Assembly (NCBI GenBank): GCA_947624755.1
Contig: CANQLQ010000002.1
Span: 1 to 22,299 of the forward strand
Length of the DNA stretch: 22,299 nucleotides
Reading direction: 5' to 3'
Origin: an uncultured Clostridia bacterium
Lineage (GTDB): Bacteria; Bacillota; Clostridia; Oscillospirales; Acutalibacteraceae
Shown: piece after piece, positions 1 through 8,200 of the stretch
How positions within the stretch are numbered: position 1 is the stretch's first letter
How the letters are laid out: every line of letters starts with the position of its first letter
The notes under the pieces: model-generated
Databases searched by the model: none
What the model saw: only the letters and a program-made list of their open reading frames with translations
Told to the model about the DNA's origin: nothing
Made by a program: the position numbers and the translations under genes

Positions 1-29
1 TTCTTCCGATTTTTCATCACTTTAGACAG

Positions 30-67
30 AAAACCGTGTCTTGCTTGATTGCAAAACACGGTTTTTT
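30..67 (+). terminator. Rho-independent terminator of an upstream gene
   Basis: A ten-base stem (30-39 with 56-65, core CCGTGT/ACACGG) is followed by a T-run at 62-67. After one C/A mismatch the stem continues with TTGC (41-44) pairing GCAA (51-54), which leaves a six-base loop. This is a textbook terminator in the + direction. The gene it ends lies to the left of the window; rsmG or mnmG would fit a parAB neighbourhood, but that is inference. Confidence 0.85.
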
Positions 68-75
68 CGACAGGC

Positions 76-118
76 TGAACAAAGACTCCATTTTTTATAT
101 AAGTGGAGTCTTTGTTCA
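76..118. repeat. Perfect 15-bp inverted repeat between terminator and parS
   Basis: Bases 76-90 (ending AAAGACTCCA) pair perfectly with 104-118 (starting TGGAGTCTTT) around a 13-base T/A-rich loop. No T-run follows on either strand, so it is not a standard terminator. It lies between the upstream terminator and parS. It could be a second transcription barrier, an RNA-processing stem or a protein site. Confidence 0.7.
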
Positions 119-120
119 TT

Positions 121-136
121 TGTTTCACGTGAAACA
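121..136. promoter_or_regulatory. parS: parS centromere site for ParB
   Basis: TGTTTCACGTGAAACA is a perfect 16-bp palindrome and matches the known bacterial parS consensus (TGTTNCACGTGAAACA in Bacillus). ParB loads here as a CTP-dependent clamp and spreads along DNA. The site lies 89 bases upstream of parA, so bound ParB could also affect parAB transcription, which is inference. Such sites cluster near oriC. Confidence 0.97.
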
Positions 137-158
137 ATAAAAAATATTTATAAAATAC

Positions 159-187
159 TTTTAAAATGAAAAAGTATGTGATATACT
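159..187 (+). promoter_or_regulatory. Probable parAB promoter
   Basis: An extended -10 element, TGATATACT (179-187, hexamer TATACT 182-187), is preceded by a weak -35 TTTTAA (159-164) with a 17-base spacer. The start point would be near 194, about 30 bases before the parA start. A second -10-like TATAAT at 201-206 would start transcription on top of the ribosome site and is less likely. Assigned by eye only. Confidence 0.45.
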
Positions 188-224
188 GTATTGGAATTCG
201 TATAATAATGTCAAGGAGAAGAAA

Positions 225-1004
225 ATGGGAAAAACAATTGCTATTGTCAACCAGAAGGGCGGAGTCGGCAAAACAACAGCAGCGGTTAACCTTGCTGCTT
301 CAATCGGGCAAAAGGGTTATCGGACGCTGCTTGTAGACGTTGACCCTCAGGGAAATTCAACAAGCGGGCTTGGCTGCAACAAAAAAGAGGTAAAAAACTC
401 TACATACGATCTTATAATCGGAACAGCGCAAGCTAAAGATACGGTTATAAAAACAAAATTTAAAAATCTCGATCTGTTTCCCTCTGACATGAATCTTGCA
501 GGTGCAGAAATTGAACTTGCGGGACTTGATAATAGAACCGAAAGAATAAAAGCGGCGCTTGCACCTATAAAGGATGATTATGATTTTATTTTTCTTGACT
601 GCCCGCCATCACTTGGGCTTATAACGGTAAACGCCTTGAATGCCGTTGATACTGTAATAGTTCCGATACAATGTGAATATTACGCGCTTGAAGGCTTATC
701 TCAGTTGATGAATACGATAAGGCAGGTCAAACGCCTTTATAATCCGCTAATTGAGATTGAAGGAATACTTCTTACAATGTATGACGGAAGGTTAAATCTC
801 ACTCAGCAAGTTGTTGCGGAAGTAAAAAGATTCTTTCCTCAAAAAGTGTATGCGGCGGTTATACCGAGAAACGTAAGACTTTCCGAAGCGCCGTCTTTCG
901 GAATGCCTGTTTGTTATTATGACAAGTCATCAAAGGGAAGCAAGGCTTTCGATGATCTTGCAACAGAATTTCTTTTAAAAAACAATAAAAAGGCAAATGC
1001 CTGA
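225..1004 (+). CDS. parA: ParA/Soj chromosome-partitioning ATPase
   Basis: This is a 259-residue ParA/Soj-family ATPase that works with ParB and parS to segregate newly replicated origins. ATP-bound dimers bind the nucleoid non-specifically and ParB stimulates hydrolysis. Visible motifs are the deviant Walker A KGGVGKTT (residues 11-18, with the signature Lys at 11), the switch I/A' motif DVDPQGN (38-44) and Walker B FIFLDCPPS (121-129). Length matches chromosomal Soj proteins, and there is no N-terminal HTH extension as in plasmid type Ia ParA. The start is set by AAGGAG at 213-218. The stop codon overlaps the ribosome site of parB, so the two genes are translationally coupled. Being next to parS marks it as the chromosomal copy. 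Confidence 0.97.
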   Translation: MGKTIAIVNQKGGVGKTTAAVNLAASIGQKGYRTLLVDVDPQGNSTSGLGCNKKEVKNSTYDLIIGTAQAKDTVIKTKFKNLDLFPSDMNLAGAEIELAGLDNRTERIKAALAPIKDDYDFIFLDCPPSLGLITVNALNAVDTVIVPIQCEYYALEGLSQLMNTIRQVKRLYNPLIEIEGILLTMYDGRLNLTQQVVAEVKRFFPQKVYAAVIPRNVRLSEAPSFGMPVCYYDKSSKGSKAFDDLATEFLLKNNKKANA

Positions 1005-1015
1005 AGGAGGTTAAA

Positions 1016-1876
1016 ATGGCACCAAAAACAAAAGGCGGACTTGGCAAAGGACTCGACGCTCTGATGCTTGACAATTCAATGGTAAATGAAAATACCGGAG
1101 CAGTAATGCTCAAGCTTCACGAAATTGAGCCAAACAGAGATCAGCCGAGAAAAGAATTTGATGAAGATGCACTTTCAGAGCTTGCAGAGAGCATTGCAAC
1201 GCACGGAATAATACAACCGCTTCTTGTACGACCCTTCCCCGACGGTGGTTATCAGATTGTTGCCGGTGAAAGACGTTGGAGAGCCGCAAGAATAGCGGGA
1301 CTTACAGAAGTTCCGGTAATTATTAAAGAGCTTTCCGAAAAGGAGATAATGGAGCTTGCTCTCGTTGAAAATCTTCAAAGAGAAGATCTTAACCCGATTG
1401 AAGAAGCCGAAGGTTTGCAGGCATTGGTTGAAACATATGGAATGACTCAAGAAGAGGCAGCTCAAAGAGTCGGAAAATCAAGACCGGCAATTGCTAATTC
1501 AATGAGACTTCTAATGCTTCCGCAGTCGGTTATTCAGCTTGTAAGAAACAGTAAAATTTCTGCCGGCCACGCAAGAGCGCTTCTCAGTCTCTCGGATGAT
1601 GATAAGATAAAAGAACTTGCCGCAGAAATTTGCGAAAAAGGCTTGTCCGTGCGTGACACAGAAAGACTCGTCAAATTTACTCTGAAAGACAAGGCGAACA
1701 AAAAGAAAAAAGAGCAAAAACGCGATAAATTTTATGATGAAGTTGAACTTGCGCTTTTTGAAGAATTACATAGAAATGCAAAAATTCGTGTCAATTCAAA
1801 GGGAAAGGGAACTCTTGAGCTTGAATTTTTTAGCAAAGAGGATCTTGCAAGTATACTTGAACTTTTCAGCAGATAA
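1016..1876 (+). CDS. parB: ParB/Spo0J parS-binding CTPase
   Basis: This 286-residue protein is the DNA-clamp partner of ParA. The N-terminus carries the basic LGKGLDAL segment (residues 9-16) that in this family stimulates ParA ATPase. The ParB/Srx CTPase domain follows, with GIIQP (64-68), GERRWRAA (84-91) and ENLQR (118-122), the three motifs expected for CTP binding. A helix-turn-helix starts at about 142 (MTQEEAAQRVGKSRPAIAN) for parS recognition. A Lys-rich linker (about 226-238) leads to the C-terminal dimerisation domain. AAGGAGG at 1004-1010, overlapping the parA stop, fixes the ATG five bases later. I favour ParB over the paralogue Noc because parS is present and parA lies directly upstream. 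Confidence 0.96.
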   Translation: MAPKTKGGLGKGLDALMLDNSMVNENTGAVMLKLHEIEPNRDQPRKEFDEDALSELAESIATHGIIQPLLVRPFPDGGYQIVAGERRWRAARIAGLTEVPVIIKELSEKEIMELALVENLQREDLNPIEEAEGLQALVETYGMTQEEAAQRVGKSRPAIANSMRLLMLPQSVIQLVRNSKISAGHARALLSLSDDDKIKELAAEICEKGLSVRDTERLVKFTLKDKANKKKKEQKRDKFYDEVELALFEELHRNAKIRVNSKGKGTLELEFFSKEDLASILELFSR

Positions 1877-1892
1877 AAAATTTGATATATAA

Positions 1893-1938
1893 GGAATCAC
1901 TGATTAATACAAGCTACCCTGAATTAATCAGCGCTTCC
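1893..1938. repeat. Imperfect inverted repeat in the parB-serS gap
   Basis: CTGATTAAT (1900-1908) pairs with ATTAATCAG (1923-1931). The stem extends outward past two mismatches to GGAA (1893-1896) and TTCC (1935-1938). The loop is 14 bases. No T-run follows, so it is not a clear intrinsic terminator. It could be an mRNA processing or stability stem, or the relic of a small palindromic repeat. It lies in the only sizeable gap between parB and serS. Confidence 0.6.
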
Positions 1939-1966
1939 ATAATGAAAAATAAAAGGAGTAATTTTA

Positions 1967-3235
1967 ATGTTAGATATTAAAGTTATAAGAGAAAAACCCG
2001 AAATGGTAAAAGCGGCAATGAAAACCAGAAACAAGGATATGGACGCTCTTGTTGATGAAATCATTGCAATTGATGAAAAACGCCGCGAACTTGCCTCAAA
2101 AAGAGATTCACTTAAAGCACAGCAGAATGAAGCGAGCAAACAGATTCCCGCAATTAAAAAAGCCGGCGGTGATATCAGCGAGATTATGGCACAGATGAAT
2201 GCCGTAAAAGAAGCAATCAAAGCTGATGAAGATGAATTGAACGCTCTTGAAGCAAAGCAAAAGTCTCTTATATATGAATTTCCGAATATTCCGAACGCAT
2301 CTACACCTGTAGGAAAAGATGACACCGAAAATGTTGAGATCCGCCGTTGGGGCGAACCGAGAAAGTTTGATTTTGAAGCCAAACCGCATTGGGATATCGG
2401 TTCAGATCTTGGGATTCTTGATCCCGAAACTGCCGCTAAAGTAACCGGTACGCGTTTCCATTTCTATAAAGATATGGGTGCAAGGCTTGAAAGGTCAATT
2501 ATAAACTTCTTCCTTAATACTCATACAGCTAACGGCTATACCGAAATATTTCCTCCGTTTATGGTAAATCGTGCTTCAATGACAGGAACAGGACAACTTC
2601 CAAAGTTTGAAGAAGACGCATTTAAGCTTACGAATGATTATTTCCTTATCCCTACCGCAGAAGTTCCGGTTACCAATATGCACAGAGATGAAATTCTCGA
2701 CGGTAAAAAGCTGCCGATCAGCTATTGTGCATATTCAGCCTGTTTCAGAGCAGAAGCCGGTTCGGCAGGAAGAGATACAAGAGGTCTTATAAGACAGCAC
2801 CAGTTCAACAAAGTTGAGCTTGTTAAATTTGTAAAACCGGAAGAAAGCTATCAGGAGCTTGAAAAACTTACCAATGATGCCGAAAGAGTTCTTCAGCTTC
2901 TCGGACTTCCCTATCGTGTTGTTGCACTCAGCACAGGCGATATCGGCTTTTCTTCGGCAAAGACATATGATATTGAAGTGTGGATGCCTTCATATGGCAG
3001 ATATGTTGAAATTTCATCGTGCTCGAACTTTGAAGATTTCCAGGCAAGAAGGGCATCTATCAGATATAAGGACGATGCAAAAGACAAGGCAAAGCTTGTT
3101 CATACACTTAACGGTTCAGGCGTTGCAGTCGGCAGAACAGTTGCAGCTATTCTTGAAAATTATCAAAACGAGGACGGCAGCGTAACCGTTCCGGAAATAC
3201 TCAGACCGTTTATGGGAACTGATATTATAAAATAA
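1967..3235 (+). CDS. serS: Seryl-tRNA synthetase
   Basis: This 422-residue class II synthetase charges tRNA-Ser with serine in the cytosol and also supplies Ser-tRNA(Sec) where selenocysteine is used. Residues 1 to about 105 form the charged, helical N-terminal arm that grips the long variable arm of tRNA-Ser. The catalytic core has the serine-recognising TAE (230-232), motif 2 around FRAEAGSAGRDTRG (260-273) and motif 3 GSGVAVGR (383-390). The length is normal for bacterial SerRS. The start is set by AAGGAG at 1953-1958, eight bases before ATG. serS close to parAB is a familiar Clostridia arrangement. No T-box-like leader was recognised in the 90-base gap upstream, although it contains a hairpin. 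Confidence 0.97.
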   Translation: MLDIKVIREKPEMVKAAMKTRNKDMDALVDEIIAIDEKRRELASKRDSLKAQQNEASKQIPAIKKAGGDISEIMAQMNAVKEAIKADEDELNALEAKQKSLIYEFPNIPNASTPVGKDDTENVEIRRWGEPRKFDFEAKPHWDIGSDLGILDPETAAKVTGTRFHFYKDMGARLERSIINFFLNTHTANGYTEIFPPFMVNRASMTGTGQLPKFEEDAFKLTNDYFLIPTAEVPVTNMHRDEILDGKKLPISYCAYSACFRAEAGSAGRDTRGLIRQHQFNKVELVKFVKPEESYQELEKLTNDAERVLQLLGLPYRVVALSTGDIGFSSAKTYDIEVWMPSYGRYVEISSCSNFEDFQARRASIRYKDDAKDKAKLVHTLNGSGVAVGRTVAAILENYQNEDGSVTVPEILRPFMGTDIIK

Positions 3236-3280
3236 ACATCAATTAATTCTAAACAAGAAAAACAGTGGAGGTACAAATAA

Positions 3281-4531
3281 ATGTACAATGAATTATTAGA
3301 CAGCATAGGGCTTATCAAAAAAGTTGACAGTGAAGTTGCAGACGCAATGCAGCTTGAACTCGACAGACAGAGAAACAAACTTGAACTTATTGCTTCGGAA
3401 AACATTGTTTCTCCGGCAGTTATGGCCGCTATGGGCAGTGTTCTTACCAATAAATATGCGGAAGGCTACCCCGGAAAAAGATATTACGGCGGCTGCGAAT
3501 ATGTTGACATTGTTGAGAATATTGCAATTGAAAGAGCTAAAAAGCTTTTCGGCGCGGAATATGCAAACGTCCAGCCGCACTCAGGTTCACAGGCAAATCT
3601 TGCAGTATATGCCGCTTTCCTTCAGCCGGGCGACACTGTTCTCGGTATGAGCCTTGCGGAAGGCGGACATCTTACCCACGGTTCACCGGTTAACGCAAGC
3701 GGTATTCTTTACAACTTCGTTTCCTATGGTGTTGACTCAAGCGGTTTTCTTGATTATGACAAGCTTCGTCAAATCGCTCTTGAAGCAAAGCCGAAGATGA
3801 TCGTTGCCGGCGCATCGGCATATCCGAGAATAATTGACTTTGAAAAAATCGGTGAAATTGCAAAAGAAGTCGGCGCAATCTTTATGGTTGATATGGCTCA
3901 TATTGCAGGACTTGTTGCCGCAGGACTTCACCCGTCGCCTGTTCCCTATGCCGATGTTGTAACAACAACAACTCATAAAACTTTAAGAGGACCGAGAGGA
4001 GGACTTATTCTTGCAAAAGAGGAATATGCAAAACAGCTTAACAAAGCAATCTTCCCGGGCAATCAGGGCGGACCGCTTATGCATACAATAGCTTCAAAAG
4101 CCGTATGCTTCGGTGAAGCGCTTACCGATGAATTTAAAAAATATCAAAAGCAGATTATTCTCAATTGCCGCGCTCTTGCGGAAGGTCTTGTAAAAAGAGG
4201 TATAAACCTTGTGTCGGGCGGCACAGACAATCACCTTTGTCTCCTTGATCTTCGTTCAACCGGTGTTACGGGCAAAGAGCTTGAACACAGACTTGACGAA
4301 GTAAACATTACAACCAACAAAAACGCAATTCCGAACGACCCGGAAAAGCCGTTCGTAACAAGCGGTGTCAGACTTGGTACAGCGGCAGTTACAACAAGAG
4401 GACTTAAAGAAGATGACCTCGATAAAATCGCGGAATTTATTTTCCTTGCCGCAACCGATTTTGAAAATAAGAAAGAAGAAATTAAAACCGGCGTAAAGGA
4501 AATTTGCGATAAATATCCGCTTTATGAATAA
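3281..4531 (+). CDS. glyA: Serine hydroxymethyltransferase
   Basis: This 416-residue PLP enzyme interconverts serine plus tetrahydrofolate with glycine plus 5,10-methylene-tetrahydrofolate and is the main source of one-carbon units. Visible family signatures are HSGSQAN (100-106), GGHLTHG (128-134, His129 stacks on PLP), DMAHIAG (204-210, Asp204 binds the pyridine nitrogen) and TTTTHKTLRGPRGG (228-241), in which Lys233 forms the PLP Schiff base. Length is normal and no key residue is missing. GGAGG at 3267-3271 precedes the ATG by nine bases. It follows serS by only 45 bases with no terminator, so the two may be co-transcribed. Confidence 0.97.
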   Translation: MYNELLDSIGLIKKVDSEVADAMQLELDRQRNKLELIASENIVSPAVMAAMGSVLTNKYAEGYPGKRYYGGCEYVDIVENIAIERAKKLFGAEYANVQPHSGSQANLAVYAAFLQPGDTVLGMSLAEGGHLTHGSPVNASGILYNFVSYGVDSSGFLDYDKLRQIALEAKPKMIVAGASAYPRIIDFEKIGEIAKEVGAIFMVDMAHIAGLVAAGLHPSPVPYADVVTTTTHKTLRGPRGGLILAKEEYAKQLNKAIFPGNQGGPLMHTIASKAVCFGEALTDEFKKYQKQIILNCRALAEGLVKRGINLVSGGTDNHLCLLDLRSTGVTGKELEHRLDEVNITTNKNAIPNDPEKPFVTSGVRLGTAAVTTRGLKEDDLDKIAEFIFLAATDFENKKEEIKTGVKEICDKYPLYE

Positions 4532-4563
4532 TTGAAAACAACGCCGTGACAACTGCGCGCGTA

Positions 4564-4586
4564 GGGGCGATCTGTGGGGTCGCCCC
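4564..4586. repeat. GC-rich hairpin downstream of glyA
   Basis: GGGGCGA (4564-4570) pairs with TCGCCCC (4580-4586) around a nine-base loop. No T-run follows; the GGTCTGTC block of the dispersed element starts on the next base. The other copy of that element (from 10181) is also immediately preceded by a hairpin, but of different sequence. Confidence 0.6.
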
Positions 4587-4695
4587 GGTCTGTCGATAAA
4601 CTATTTTGCGATAAAAGTTTTCGCCCGCCTTTTTCAAAAGGCGGCGGGGTTGAGGGGCGGAGCCCTCATCGCAGCCCGCAGGCTGCGAAACTTTT
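4587..4695. repeat. Dispersed palindromic intergenic element, copy 1
   Basis: It begins with GGTCTGTC and has a core (4611-4660) identical over 50 of 50 bases to 10207-10256. Inside the core, CCGCCTTTT and AAAAGGCGG form a nine-base hairpin with a two-base loop. Further right is a perfect CGCAGCC-CGCA-GGCTGCG hairpin (4670-4687). AAAAGTTT (4613-4620) and AAACTTTT (4688-4695) are inverted ends enclosing the structure. It encodes no transposase. It resembles the non-coding palindromic repeats scattered through Clostridia genomes; family membership is inference. Confidence 0.75.
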
Positions 4696-4718
4696 GTCTA
4701 AAAGAGCGCAGGAGGGGC

Positions 4719-4745
4719 AAAAAACAGTTCACGGGACTGTTTTTT
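4719..4745 (+). terminator. Probable Rho-independent terminator after glyA
   Basis: AAAAAACAGT (4719-4728) pairs with ACTGTTTTTT (4736-4745) around a seven-base loop, and the 3' arm ends in a T-run. The A-run on the left arm would let it work on the other strand as well. It is the first stem with a T-run downstream of glyA, 188 bases past the stop, so it probably ends the serS-glyA transcript. Confidence 0.65.
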
Positions 4746-4752
4746 GGTGGGG

Positions 4753-4822
4753 ATTCTCGCCTGTCGGCGCGGTCAGTGCTTTTGTGTCGTTGACGCAAAA
4801 GCACTGCTGTGTCGCGGAGAAT
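4753..4822. repeat. Nested inverted repeat (cruciform-like)
   Basis: AGTGCTTTTGTGTC (4775-4788) pairs with GACGCAAAAGCACT (4792-4805) with one mismatch (G-T in RNA) and a three-base loop. It is enclosed by ATTCTC (4753-4758) and GAGAAT (4817-4822). There is no flanking T-run. It looks like a second small palindromic repeat type packed beside the first; I found no other copy in this window. Confidence 0.6.
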
Positions 4823-5030
4823 TTATAAAACTCTATTACCGCCTTTTCCCACGAAACTCCTGCGGGCGATACCCGTATAATATATTCGACCAAAATAATT
4901 TAACAACCGCACATACCTTTTACCCAAACAACACGTCCGTCCCTGACATTTTGTCAACTTCCACAAATGAGGGGATTTTTTTTCGGCATAAAAGACAAAG
5001 ATTTCTCTTTAAAAAAATATTTATATTTGT
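4823..5030. other. Intergenic stretch without a recognised gene
   Basis: No supported gene. Open frames at 4574-4828 and 4744-5076 (84 and 110 codons) run through the palindromic elements, have no convincing ribosome site and translate to low-complexity or basic sequence. I treat them as chance. The one structured item here is the terminator-like hairpin at 4940-4983, listed separately. Confidence 0.6.
4940..4983 (+). terminator. Possible terminator upstream of the surface-protein promoter
   Basis: CCCT (4941-4944) can pair with AGGG (4970-4973), and an inner stem pairs ATTT-GT (4948-4954, one bulge) with ACAAAT (4963-4968). A run of eight T follows at 4976-4983. The stem is interrupted, so it is weaker than the others. 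It would shield the next promoter from read-through. Confidence 0.4.
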
Positions 5031-5034
5031 AGTC

Positions 5035-5064
5035 TTGACTTTATTGATTTTTAAATGGTATACT
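5035..5064 (+). promoter_or_regulatory. Promoter of the 1631-residue surface-protein gene
   Basis: TTGACT (-35, 5035-5040) and TATACT (-10, 5059-5064) are separated by 18 bases. TG at 5056-5057 makes an extended -10. This is a good housekeeping-sigma promoter. The start would be near 5071, which leaves a leader of about 175 nt before the ATG. Confidence 0.7.
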
Positions 5065-5153
5065 GATACCGATTAGAAGTGTAGATTTGTGTCCTTTTAT
5101 GCTTTTTTGTTTCGGCGTTAACGGCTGAGGTCAACAGTCGGCTGGGAAAAAAA

Positions 5154-5188
5154 GGCATTAAACGATATGCTTTACACGGCATAATGCC
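5154..5188 (+). promoter_or_regulatory. Leader hairpin upstream of the surface-protein gene
   Basis: GGCATTA (5154-5160) pairs with TAATGCC (5182-5188), and an alternative pairing within the loop (ATGC with GGCAT) competes with it. It lies in a leader of about 175 nt between the promoter and AAGGAGG (5230-5236). I could not match the leader to a riboswitch class by eye. It may simply be structured 5' UTR. Confidence 0.35.
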
Positions 5189-5245
5189 GGAATCTTTTTG
5201 CTCGGCTTTATGTTTTTGATTCATTCTTTAAGGAGGAATTATGTT

Positions 5246-8200
5246 ATGAAAAGAAATTTTAAAAGAACTCTTTCTGTTTTTCTTGCGGCTTTGATGCTAA
5301 TGTCATGCTGGGTATTTGTTGCTCCGCAAAAGGCAGATGCAGTAAATTCCGGAACTTATTATTGGCGAGTAGTTGTCAATTCGGGAAACAACACCCAAGG
5401 ATGGGATTATGGTAATTGGACCGTTTATGGCAGACCAAATAACGGAGTCGGAAATGAGGGCAGCATAAGTACATTTTCAAGAAATGTTGACTTTAATGGT
5501 GAAAAAACTGTTGGTTCAGGCAGTTCAACAAGCTTCCCTTCAAAAGTTACGTTCAGCTATTCTTTTGGTGGCGGTCTTACATGGAGAGAAATGAAAGGTA
5601 CAATGTATCTGCAAGTTTCAGGCGATAATTCAAGTTGGCAGAACGTTGCCGAGGCAAGTATTAACGCTAGTTCATCGGCTTTTTCGGCTGCAAAAGGAAC
5701 AAAGACTGCCACAGTTCAAAATGCGGCATACCCATCTGCAAGTGCAGCCGTAATCAGCACACAGCCGTCTAATTTTACCCTTCCTCCCACAGGAACAGGA
5801 AAGACCACCTTCAAGTCTTATTTAAAAGACCAGTATGGAGTAGTTGTTAGTTCAGATGCCGGATATGCAAGAGCATATTCTCTTACCGGCAATGCAAGTT
5901 CAAACAGCAAGGCTGAATTTACATCTACAGATGCAAACGCCGATACATCAACAATTACTTTTGGTAATGATGAAAAAATTGCAGGCTCAACTAATACAAA
6001 AAAAGCTAAAGCAACAATAACCTATACATTTAGAAGTGTAACGGCTTCGGTTACAACAAATGAATTTACTGTTACCGACCCGAACTATAAATTTACATAT
6101 AACGGTAACGGCGGTACAGTTACTCCGGCAGACTATACAACCTATTACGGCAATCCCGCTTCAAGCATTCCGACCACAGGAACAAGACCGGGTTATGAAT
6201 TTATTGGTATGTATACCGATAAAAAAGCGGACAATTTTGACTTTACAAAACCCGTTGCGGGATCGGCCGAAAATTATAAAAACCAGCTTACAACTTCAAC
6301 GCAAGTAAACGCTGACACAACTTGGTACGCCGCATGGTGGGCAAAGAATGTCACCGCAACATTTGAAGACGCTGACGGTAATAGCCTTGGTTCAACCACC
6401 GGTAAATATGACCATACACTCGGACAGGTTGTTTCGGATTATGACAGCTTTATCAGCAGTCTCGGCGAACCCGAATATCACAGGAACCCGAGCGACACCG
6501 GCAGTACATTCAGCTATAAATTTGCAGGCTGGGCTGTTTATTCCGCAGTTGACGCAAGCGGAAAAGACTACACGTCGGCAATCGGCGGTCAGTCTCCCGA
6601 CGAGGCCGTTCTCAAAGGCGACGTAACCTTCCGTCCGGTTTACGAAGTTGAAAAGAATAGCTATACTGTTAATTTCTTCGATACAGACGGTGTACCGGCA
6701 ACAAGCACATACAGTTATAAGGACACAGCAGTACCGCCGACCGATCCGACGGCTGATAACTATACATCTGAGGTTTTCACCTATGTATTCAAGGGCTGGA
6801 CAACAACAAAACCCGAAGAGGGCAAAACCTTCTTTGCTGTTGACTTTGAGAGCAAAGATGTTGAAACCGGAAAATATATTCCTGTCGCAACCGATTTCAC
6901 TGTAAGAAAAGATACGGACTACTACCCTGTTTTTGCAAAATCATATGAAGTAAGATTCTATAACGCAAACGGAGATAATATTTCAAAGAAAACCTATCCT
7001 CTTGGTGCAACGGCGGAAAAACCCGAAGATCAAACAAAACCGGCGGATAAAACATATACTTATAAGTTCCTCGGTTGGAAAGCATCTTCAGACGAAATTA
7101 TAAATGACTTTACTGTTGTAGAAGATATCGGTTACTTCCCTGTTTTTGAATCGGTATATATTGATTACACAGTAACCGTTAAAGACAATTATGATATCGG
7201 CATCAACCCCGAACCGTATACTCTTCACTACGGCGATGAAATTCCTGTTGTAAAGGAATACAAGACCGGCGGTTATACCTATACCTTTACCGGCTGGGCA
7301 GATAGCGGCTTTGACGGAACCTGCCAAGGCACTGCGACTTATACTGCAAACTACGAAAAAACTCCCGCTGTTTACGACGTTAACTTTGTTGAAGCAGACG
7401 GCGAAACACAAACAGTTAATGTAAACCATGGAGAAACTCTCAGCGAAATTCCCGAACCCAAAAAGTCTGTATATGTTGATGACAACGGAACAGACGACGA
7501 TCTTACCGACGATGTAAGATATACCTTCGACCATTGGGAGGACGAAAACGGACTTCGTCCGACAAAAGCTGAACCGATTACTGCCGACACAACATACAAT
7601 GCAGAATATACTTCTGAAAATGCAGTAAAAGTTACTTATTTAGTAAACAGTGTTGAAACGTATGTAACCGCCGCTTTCCCGGGTGATAAAGTTCCAGCGT
7701 TTGTTGGTGACGAACCGACAAAGGCGGACGATGAATATGCTAAGAATTATAAATTTAAAGGCTGGGCGGATAAAGACGGCAAAGAAGTAACAACAATGCC
7801 GGAAGAAGATGTTGTTCTCTATGCTCAGTTTGAAGGCGATGAAATCACATACACCGTAAAATTCGTTGACGAAGACGGAAAGGTTCTTGATGAAAGAACA
7901 TATACTTACGGCGAAACGCTTGAAATTCCCAACACAGACAAAGAAGCAGACTTAAACTACAAATATGAATTTAAGTCATGGGAACCCTCCGTTCCGGAAA
8001 CCTGCCGCGGCGATGCAACCTACACGGCAATTTACAAGAAGACGCGTATTCTTTATAAAGTAACCTTCCTCAATGATGACAACTCTACTATCGTAACGAG
8101 AAACTATATCAACGGTGCAAGAATTGTTCCTCCGCTTAACCCTGTTTCAACTCAGACGCCCGAAGTTGGTTATTCAATGAAATTTGTCGGCTGGCAAAGA

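Noticed and set aside
201..206. Perfect TATAAT as the parA -10
   Set aside because: Transcription would start at about 213, within the ribosome site. The extended -10 at 179-187 is better placed.
859..4552. Open frames opposite or overlapping parA, parB, serS and glyA
   Set aside because: They overlap well-conserved housekeeping genes and show no recognisable products or start signals.
4574..4828. 84-codon open frame downstream of glyA
   Set aside because: It runs through the palindromic element, lacks a ribosome site and has a composition typical of translated GC-rich repeats.
4744..5076. 110-codon open frame with a hydrophobic C-terminal stretch
   Set aside because: It starts in the T-run of a terminator with no ribosome site, crosses another hairpin and ends inside the next promoter. 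The hydrophobic end comes from AT-rich DNA.
5198..5245. Upstream in-frame start for the surface protein
   Set aside because: It would put AAGGAGG inside the coding region and bury the signal peptide. The ATG at 5246 has ideal spacing. ATG 5241 leads to an immediate stop.
5300..5310. Lipobox-like LMSC in the surface-protein signal peptide
   Set aside because: Met at -2 and Trp at +2 fit poorly with lipobox rules, and an AxA cleavage site follows about 11 residues later. A lipoprotein is not excluded but is not favoured.
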